Below are positions 4,591 to 9,547 of a DNA stretch of 9,547 bases, one piece after another. Location of the stretch: NCBI GenBank assembly GCA_947457325.1, contig CANGVU010000022.1, positions 1 to 9,547 on the forward strand, written 5' to 3'. The notes beneath the pieces are model-generated. The model made no database searches, was not told the DNA's origin, and was given only the letters and a program-made list of their open reading frames with translations. The stretch's first letter is position 1; the number at the start of each line of letters is the position of its first letter. The stretch comes from Flavobacteriales bacterium. Lineage in GTDB: Bacteria; Bacteroidota; Bacteroidia; Flavobacteriales_D; Sanyastnellaceae. The translations under genes were made by a program, and so were the position numbers.

Positions 4591-6912
4591 ATGACAAACA
4601 CTTTAGGGCGCCTTGCTATTTTAATAATTATCAGTGTTTCTTTTTTTTACCCGTCGAACTTTTCAGCCCAAAACTTTGAGTGGGCCAAATGGTTCGAAAC
4701 AGATTCTGACGAAGACAATTTCAATGCAGTTTGCACGGATGACAGCGGGCATGTTTTTGTTGCCATTCAGTTCAACAATCTCATAACCATCGCAGGTGAA
4801 AGCTTCCAAACAGCACCGGTCGAAGATGTGCTCATCATCAAAATGGACAGCCTTGGAAATGCTATTTGGGCCAATCAAATTTCATCTCCGTACTGGGATC
4901 AAGTTAACGGCATCGACTGTGATGCGGAGGGCAATGTTTTTATCACCGGGCATTATTTTGGCAACTTGACCGTTGAGAACACCACCATGCTGGGCAACGC
5001 GGGTGGGCGAGAATTTTTCTTGATCAAATACAACAAGGATGGTGTTTTACAATGGACAGTTAATGGAGCCAACGTTTGGGACGAAGAAGGAACGGACGTG
5101 ATGGTGACCAATGATGGTGGTGTGATTGTCAGTGGTCGTGGAAACAATACAGCACAATACGGGAATTTAACGCTACTAGCGCCGGCTGAAGGATGGTACA
5201 TGCAGGAATTCATTGCTCGTTTTGATGCTAACGGAAACGGGCAATGGATCAGATCTTGCGGTCCTACCTATTCCAGCAGTCAATTCTATTCAAAAGCCAA
5301 GCTAGAAAAATCAATCGACAATAGCTTTTACATTGGATTTACTGCTGGGGGTGAGTACATCTTTTACGGTGATACCATCAGGCCCAATTATTATCCAGAA
5401 TTTTCAGCAGGTTACGATGCGCTGATTGAAAAATGGTCTATGGATGGAGATCCGCAATGGGCTTGGACAGGAGGATCTATTGGCAGCGATTTGGTAGAGG
5501 ACATTGCCGTTGACCATTTGGGAAGGGTTTACACGTCATTCAATAGTTTGGGTCAATGGACTTTTGCTGGTGATTCTATTTTGACCCCGCCCGGTGATTG
5601 GGCCACTACTGCCATCCGATTGGATGCAGAGGGCAACGAAGATGCCTATTGGACCATGTCTGGTCTCAAACTTTGCAACACGCTAGCATTAGAGGCAGAT
5701 GGTCAAGGCAACATATGGGTGGGTGGAATGTTACGGTATGATGTGACTACCCCCTACGGAACAGTCAGCAGCAGTGGATTGGAAGATCGTGATGGTTGGT
5801 TTTACCGCATCAATTCTCAAACCGACTCCATTGACCGCATGGATGGTATCACAGGTCAAGGTTGGCAATTTGTGAATGGCATGGCCTATTGTCCTTTCAC
5901 CGATGACCTTTACATTGGTGGCAATACCAGCGGGAGTATCCAAGCACCTGCCTACTTTGGGTGGACTGATTCACTGCCACAACCCTACGGTATCAACGGT
6001 GCTAGTTATCCTTATTTGTCTAAGTACAACTTGCTACCCTGTCAATCACCACTTGAAATCGCTTCCACTGATTCATTGATATGTCTCAATGAGTTGTTGT
6101 ATTTGACAACCAACCACAATTTGGATTTTCAATTGTGGAGCGATTCATCCAGTTACTCCTTTCTAGAAATTAACGAGCCCGGAGTATACTGGGTACAAGG
6201 CTGGGACGAGCGCGGGTGTATGCAAAAGGATGAAATTAATATTATCCAAGGTCAATACATCACATTTACCACCATTGCCGATTTGCCCAGTTGCTTTGGC
6301 GCATCGGATGGTGGATTTGATTTAATTTTCCCGCCTTCTCAAAACATCAGTTCGTTGCAATGGAGCAACAATTTGGGAACCAACGAAGATGTTACGGGAC
6401 TTGATGCTGGCAATTACAGTGTTACCATTACCAATGATGATGGCTGTGTGACCTCATTTAATTTTATTCTCCAACAACCCAGCTTGCTCAATGTCTTCAT
6501 CAACAGCAATGCTGCGCAGCCCACTGCCATAGCCAATGGGGGAACTCCACCCTATTCGTTCGTATGGCAACCAGGAAATATTGAAGGCGATACCCTACCT
6601 GAAGTTTCCGATGGAATCTATACGGTGACCGTTACTGATGCCAACGGCTGCACCGATGAAATGAGTACCACCATCGCTCACATTGATAATCATGCATTCA
6701 ATTTAATGGCATATCCAAATCCAGCACGTAATGTCATAAACATCGGCACAAATGGTTTTCAAAAAATACAACTCATCAATGCCCTGGGGCAAGTTGTTTT
6801 TGAATCCAACACGTGCTCAAGCATTGATTGCTCCAATTTTGCTCGGGGTATTTATCAGCTAAAAGCTTCATCAGCGAGCGACAATCAACAAACCACCATC
6901 GTGTTGCATTAA
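4591..6912 (+). CDS. T9SS-exported protein: seven-unit beta-propeller, Ig-like module, two SprB-type modules, type A sorting tail, 773 aa
   Basis: This is a secreted surface protein, related in its first half to the upstream 1280-aa protein; its ligand is unknown. Residues 1-27 are a signal peptide (hydrophobic 8-20, likely cleavage at FSA|QN). Seven propeller units begin near residues 42, 103, 164, 233, 300, 361 and 427, with motifs such as DAEGNVFITGHYFGN and GQGNIWVGGM. Residues ~482-552 form one Ig-like module (Cys498; EPGVYWVQGWDERGC). Residues 559-630 and 634-697 are SprB-type modules: C-x-G-x-S-D-G at 568-574, GGTPPYSFVW at 650-659, and GIYTVTVTDANGC at 675-687. Residues 702-773 are a type A T9SS tail: AYPNPARNVINI, then LINALGQVVFE, then the final DCSNFARGIYQL strand. 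The SprB repeat is named from the Flavobacterium gliding adhesin, but a motility role here is not shown. Its stop overlaps the stop of the opposing GH3 gene. Confidence 0.93.
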   Translation: MTNTLGRLAILIIISVSFFYPSNFSAQNFEWAKWFETDSDEDNFNAVCTDDSGHVFVAIQFNNLITIAGESFQTAPVEDVLIIKMDSLGNAIWANQISSPYWDQVNGIDCDAEGNVFITGHYFGNLTVENTTMLGNAGGREFFLIKYNKDGVLQWTVNGANVWDEEGTDVMVTNDGGVIVSGRGNNTAQYGNLTLLAPAEGWYMQEFIARFDANGNGQWIRSCGPTYSSSQFYSKAKLEKSIDNSFYIGFTAGGEYIFYGDTIRPNYYPEFSAGYDALIEKWSMDGDPQWAWTGGSIGSDLVEDIAVDHLGRVYTSFNSLGQWTFAGDSILTPPGDWATTAIRLDAEGNEDAYWTMSGLKLCNTLALEADGQGNIWVGGMLRYDVTTPYGTVSSSGLEDRDGWFYRINSQTDSIDRMDGITGQGWQFVNGMAYCPFTDDLYIGGNTSGSIQAPAYFGWTDSLPQPYGINGASYPYLSKYNLLPCQSPLEIASTDSLICLNELLYLTTNHNLDFQLWSDSSSYSFLEINEPGVYWVQGWDERGCMQKDEINIIQGQYITFTTIADLPSCFGASDGGFDLIFPPSQNISSLQWSNNLGTNEDVTGLDAGNYSVTITNDDGCVTSFNFILQQPSLLNVFINSNAAQPTAIANGGTPPYSFVWQPGNIEGDTLPEVSDGIYTVTVTDANGCTDEMSTTIAHIDNHAFNLMAYPNPARNVINIGTNGFQKIQLINALGQVVFESNTCSSIDCSNFARGIYQLKASSASDNQQTTIVLH
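4714..6030 (+). repeat. Seven propeller units in the 773-aa protein
   Basis: Protein-level units recur at residues ~42, 103, 164, 233, 300, 361 and 427, giving a period of 61-69 residues. Each has a D-x-x-G-x-V/I-x-I/V-x-G core strand, later followed by an I/F-x-K/R-x-D/S-x-x-G-x-x-x-W segment (for example IIKMDSLGNAIW, LIKYNKDGVLQW, IARFDANGNGQW). The last unit is more divergent. Period and count match the propeller of the upstream gene. Confidence 0.72.
6265..6681 (+). repeat. Two SprB-type repeat modules
   Basis: The two modules share the pattern: optional C-x-G-x-S/D-G start, PPY-S-x-x-W or L-Q-W-S centre, a L/V-x-D/A-G-x-Y-T/S-V-T-V/I-T strand, and a final N/D-G-C. The first (residues 559-630) has Cys568 and Cys619; the second (634-697) lacks the early Cys but has the canonical GGTPPYSFVW. 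They lie directly before the sorting tail. Confidence 0.82.
6694..6909 (+). other. Type A T9SS sorting domain (Por secretion tail)
   Basis: Residues 702-773 show the standard order: a YPNP motif followed by an INI strand, QLINALGQVVFE, an Ile-Asp-Cys-Ser segment, a RGIYQLKA strand and a short hydrophobic end (TTIVLH). In studied members the tail is removed during export and the protein is attached to the cell surface or released. Confidence 0.93.
6909..6912. other. Convergent stop-codon overlap (TTAA)
   Basis: The palindrome TTAA holds the TAA stop of the plus-strand 773-aa gene (6910-6912) and the TAA stop of the minus-strand GH3 gene (complement of 6909-6911). No intergenic space remains for a shared terminator, and I see no strong hairpin immediately beyond either stop. 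Confidence 0.95.
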
Positions 6913-9512
6913 CGGACTGGCATTTTATTTTTCAAATCCCTGGATGATGATCCAACAGCCCACACCACTTGGTCGGGATGCGATGAATACAATTGATAAC
7001 GCTCCTTGCTTTCCTTTACATCAAAGCGAACCCACTTCGTCTCTCCAGGCTTAAGCGACACACGCTGAAAATCAATCAAGCGAATGATAGGCTGTAAGTA
7101 TTGACTGTAGCGGGTTTGAGCATACAACTGAACTATTTCTTCACCTTTTAAAAGTCCCTTATTGGTAATGGGAACTACGATCACATCTTTGTCCAAATTG
7201 TCATAACTAATTCCGCCGTATTCGTATTCGTTGTAACTTAAACCAAAACCAAATGGAAACAAGGGCCATCCTGAGCCGTCGATGTAATCATCACCGCGAC
7301 CTGTAGGCTCATGCCAATAACTCAATGGCAATTGACCTTCATTCATGGGAAAAGTAATGGGTAATTTACCAGATGGATTTGTCTTTCCTGACAATATATT
7401 CACCAAGGCATTTCCTTGTTGCTCACCGCCATACCATATGTCAATCACAGCCTCGACTTTCTCAATCCATGGCATTTCGATGGCGCTTCCGCCAACCAAA
7501 GCTACCACCATAGGCGTTTCTAAACTGGCCAACTCGTTGATCCATAGCTCTTGATCGCCGGGGAGATTCAACGAGGAGCGATCTTGAAACTCACCTTCCT
7601 CTATGCCTCCTACAAATAAAATAATATCTGCCTTCACGGCCTTTTTCATGGCCACACTCAATTCATTTATTGGCGCTTTCATTTCTCGCCATATCAACTG
7701 TAACTCCCCATTGCCATATGATTCATAAAACACAATATGAATAGGAAAGCGTTGTCCTTTTTCCACTTTGATGGTTACTAGATCCCGATGATAGCTAACC
7801 TTTTCCAATCTATCTATCACCAATTGGTCTTTGATCCACATCTGAAATCCATCATTGCCTTGCAAGCCCAGCTCAACCTCACCTGTAATCGGTGATTCCC
7901 ATTCTCCATCCACTACCAAACTATAATCATCCTTTTTCACACTTTCATCAGGCGAATAAAAAGTGTAATGAAAGTCAATTTTCGTCCATGACAAATCCTT
8001 CACTTTAGGCGATGCATAATTTGTCCCATTGTACAACTCCACCTCTAAAGCATGTAAGTTTGAGGCAGGAACTACTTCAAATGGATTGAAATCCCCTCTG
8101 CCCGGTCCTGGCAGGTATTCCAATGCTGCAAGCTCGCTTCCCCATTGCGATTGAATGGCATCCAAAACAGAGACCTTTTGATAACCTGAACCACTGTATC
8201 CGCCCAATCGACACTCCTTTGCATCTGATCCAACCACCAGTATTTTTTTTCGTTTGATATCCAATGGCAAAGTGTAATCCTGATTCTTCAAAAGAACCAT
8301 CGACTTCTCCGCAGACTCCAAAGCCAACTTCTGAAACTCTTCTTTGTTGGTATCAAAATAAGTCGCATAAGGATTCTCAAACAAACCCAACTCAAACTTC
8401 ACCCTGAGTACGCGCGCCACCGCTTCGTCCAATGCTGCTGAATTTACCTCACCATTGACGAAAGGCTTCTTGAACAAATCATCGTGCTGAATGGACGTTT
8501 GAAAAATGACATCCATTCCTGCCTCTATGGCTTGCTTTCCTGAATCATCATAGGACTTTGAGGTATTGTGCAAGACATTGGCACCACCAACTGCACCAGC
8601 ATCGGAAATGACAAAACCATTGAACCCCCAATCGTTCTTCAAAGTCTTTCTCAACAATGGCGCATTCATGCTGCAAGGTTTTCCATTGAGCGAATTGTAA
8701 CTGGTCATGATGGAACGACATCCTGCATCTACACATGCTTTAAATGGCGGATAATAAATATTGGCCAGGGCCATGGAATCCAAATGAACGGGATAGCTGT
8801 CCCGACCACCATCACCCACATTGGCTACAAAATGTTTTGGTGTAGTGATGATGCCTTTGGACTCAAAAGCCCGAACAAAAATGGACCCCATGACTGCATT
8901 CAAATAGGGATCTTCACCATAGGTTTCTTCAACCCTACCCCACCGCACATCTGTGGCCACATTGATTACCGGAGACAATACTTGTCGCCAACCGCGTTGT
9001 TGACTTTCCACAGCAATCGCATCACACACCCTCCTCATCAAATCACGATCCCAAGATGCAGCCAATGCGATGGATTGCGGATAAGCAACTCCGTCCTTGC
9101 CAACGACACCATGCAATGCCTCCCCAAAGAAAATGCCCGGAATGCCCCACCTTGTTTTTTCAACCAAAAAACGTTGAATCTGATTGATCTCTTCCACTTG
9201 TCTTCGTGCAGTCCAAGTTTCATTATAATTCAACATTTGCTGACCCGGCTGATCATCCATTCCTTGAATACTAATCTCGATACCAAAAATTCCGTTCTGG
9301 TACCGAGCAGTGTCAAACCGCTCGTCATGGGCGATCATGAAAAGTTGGTAAAACTTCTCTTCCAAAGTCATCCGGCTTAAAAGATCATTTACCCGTTCTT
9401 CTATGGGAATCGATGGATTCTTGTACGGCAAATAAGGTGAAATTTGCGAAAGCAAAGTTTCTGTATTGGCACATAGCATGCCCATCAGAAAAAACATCCT
9501 CCATGTTTTCAT
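6909..9512 (-). CDS. Glycoside hydrolase family 3 enzyme (beta-glucosidase/beta-xylosidase type) with PA14 domain, 867 aa
   Basis: A retaining exo-acting beta-glycosidase that should release single sugars from the non-reducing end of beta-linked oligosaccharides. Residues 1-23 are a Sec signal peptide (likely cleavage near LLSQ); Cys14 has no proper lipobox. The GH3 N-terminal barrel spans ~38-375: RWGIPGIFFGEALHG (121-135), RWGRVEETYGEDP (190-202), the substrate-binding KH at 226-227, and the predicted nucleophile Asp304 in GFVISDAGAV. The alpha/beta sandwich spans ~400-760, interrupted by a PA14 domain at ~482-612. The acid/base is probably Glu639 or Glu641 in EEGEFQDR. FPFGFGLSY (752-760) and an Fn3-like domain (~790-855, EEIVQLYAQ, VSLKPGETKWVRF) follow. 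There is no T9SS tail, so a periplasmic site is inferred. Length is typical for PA14-bearing GH3 enzymes. Glucose versus xylose specificity cannot be settled from sequence. The residue after the nucleophile is Ala rather than the usual Trp. Confidence 0.95.
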   Translation of the reverse strand: MKTWRMFFLMGMLCANTETLLSQISPYLPYKNPSIPIEERVNDLLSRMTLEEKFYQLFMIAHDERFDTARYQNGIFGIEISIQGMDDQPGQQMLNYNETWTARRQVEEINQIQRFLVEKTRWGIPGIFFGEALHGVVGKDGVAYPQSIALAASWDRDLMRRVCDAIAVESQQRGWRQVLSPVINVATDVRWGRVEETYGEDPYLNAVMGSIFVRAFESKGIITTPKHFVANVGDGGRDSYPVHLDSMALANIYYPPFKACVDAGCRSIMTSYNSLNGKPCSMNAPLLRKTLKNDWGFNGFVISDAGAVGGANVLHNTSKSYDDSGKQAIEAGMDVIFQTSIQHDDLFKKPFVNGEVNSAALDEAVARVLRVKFELGLFENPYATYFDTNKEEFQKLALESAEKSMVLLKNQDYTLPLDIKRKKILVVGSDAKECRLGGYSGSGYQKVSVLDAIQSQWGSELAALEYLPGPGRGDFNPFEVVPASNLHALEVELYNGTNYASPKVKDLSWTKIDFHYTFYSPDESVKKDDYSLVVDGEWESPITGEVELGLQGNDGFQMWIKDQLVIDRLEKVSYHRDLVTIKVEKGQRFPIHIVFYESYGNGELQLIWREMKAPINELSVAMKKAVKADIILFVGGIEEGEFQDRSSLNLPGDQELWINELASLETPMVVALVGGSAIEMPWIEKVEAVIDIWYGGEQQGNALVNILSGKTNPSGKLPITFPMNEGQLPLSYWHEPTGRGDDYIDGSGWPLFPFGFGLSYNEYEYGGISYDNLDKDVIVVPITNKGLLKGEEIVQLYAQTRYSQYLQPIIRLIDFQRVSLKPGETKWVRFDVKESKERYQLYSSHPDQVVWAVGSSSRDLKNKMPVR
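7677..8069 (-). other. PA14 domain inserted in the GH3 C-terminal sandwich
   Basis: Residues ~482-612 fit a PA14 beta-barrel: FHYTFYSPDE, then SLVVDGEW, GEVELGLQGNDGFQMWI, QLVIDRLEKV, KGQRFPIHIVFYE and GELQLIWRE. In studied GH3 enzymes such as the Kluyveromyces marxianus beta-glucosidase this insertion borders the active site and limits substrate length to short oligosaccharides. The same effect here is inferred. Confidence 0.85.
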
Positions 9513-9516
9513 TGGG

Positions 9517-9524
9517 GAAAGATA
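9517..9524 (-). promoter_or_regulatory. Possible -7 box directly before the GH3 gene
   Basis: On the minus strand TATCTTTC matches TAnnTTTG at five of six fixed positions and ends 4 bases before the ATG at 9512. The 23 bases of window left upstream of it contain no TTG, so the -33 element is absent or outside the window. Confidence 0.3.
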
Positions 9525-9547
9525 CTACATGGGTTGTGAGAATGCCA

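Noticed and set aside
8568..9380. 270-aa open frame on the plus strand opposite the GH3 gene
   Set aside because: It lies wholly antisense to a strongly conserved GH3 catalytic domain; the translation is rich in His, Ile, Thr and Cys with no domain pattern or signal peptide, typical of a shadow frame.

Overview
The window looks like the chromosome of a gliding or T9SS-bearing member of the Bacteroidota. Two large proteins end in the two classic type IX secretion (T9SS) sorting domains: a CHU_C/type B tail and a Por secretion/type A tail. One carries SprB-type repeats. Signal peptides end in the Bacteroidota-style ...AQ or ...GQ. Starts are not preceded by Shine-Dalgarno sequences, and several promoters resemble the phylum's TAnnTTTG -7 box. 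The exact genus cannot be read from this sequence; a Flavobacteriia- or Chitinophagia/Saprospiria-like lineage is a guess.

Layout, left to right. (1) A small secreted protein of unknown family on the minus strand (21-359) with its own -7 box. (2) A tRNA-Lys(UUU) gene (506-578) with a good promoter upstream and a strong intrinsic terminator just downstream (581-614). (3) A 1280-residue secreted protein (677-4519): seven-unit beta-propeller, then about seven Cys-marked Ig-like modules, then a type B T9SS tail. (4) A 773-residue relative (4591-6912): the same kind of seven-unit propeller, one Ig-like module, two SprB-type modules and a type A T9SS tail. (5) On the minus strand, converging on and overlapping gene 4 by 4 bases, a complete periplasmic-type glycoside hydrolase family 3 enzyme (6909-9512) with a PA14 insertion and an Fn3-like tail.

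The two plus-strand genes are best read as tandem, diverged surface or secreted proteins exported by Sec and then T9SS. The difference in sorting signal suggests different fates at the cell surface. The GH3 enzyme has a Sec signal but no T9SS tail, so it probably acts in the periplasm on oligosaccharides. Nothing in the window ties it to a polysaccharide utilisation locus (no SusC/SusD, no regulator).

No CRISPR array, insertion sequence, phage gene, defence system or riboswitch was seen. The most notable points are the tandem seven-bladed propellers with different export tails, and a shared start architecture: an imperfect -7-like box ends exactly 4 bases before the ATG in all three large genes, which suggests leaderless or nearly leaderless mRNAs.
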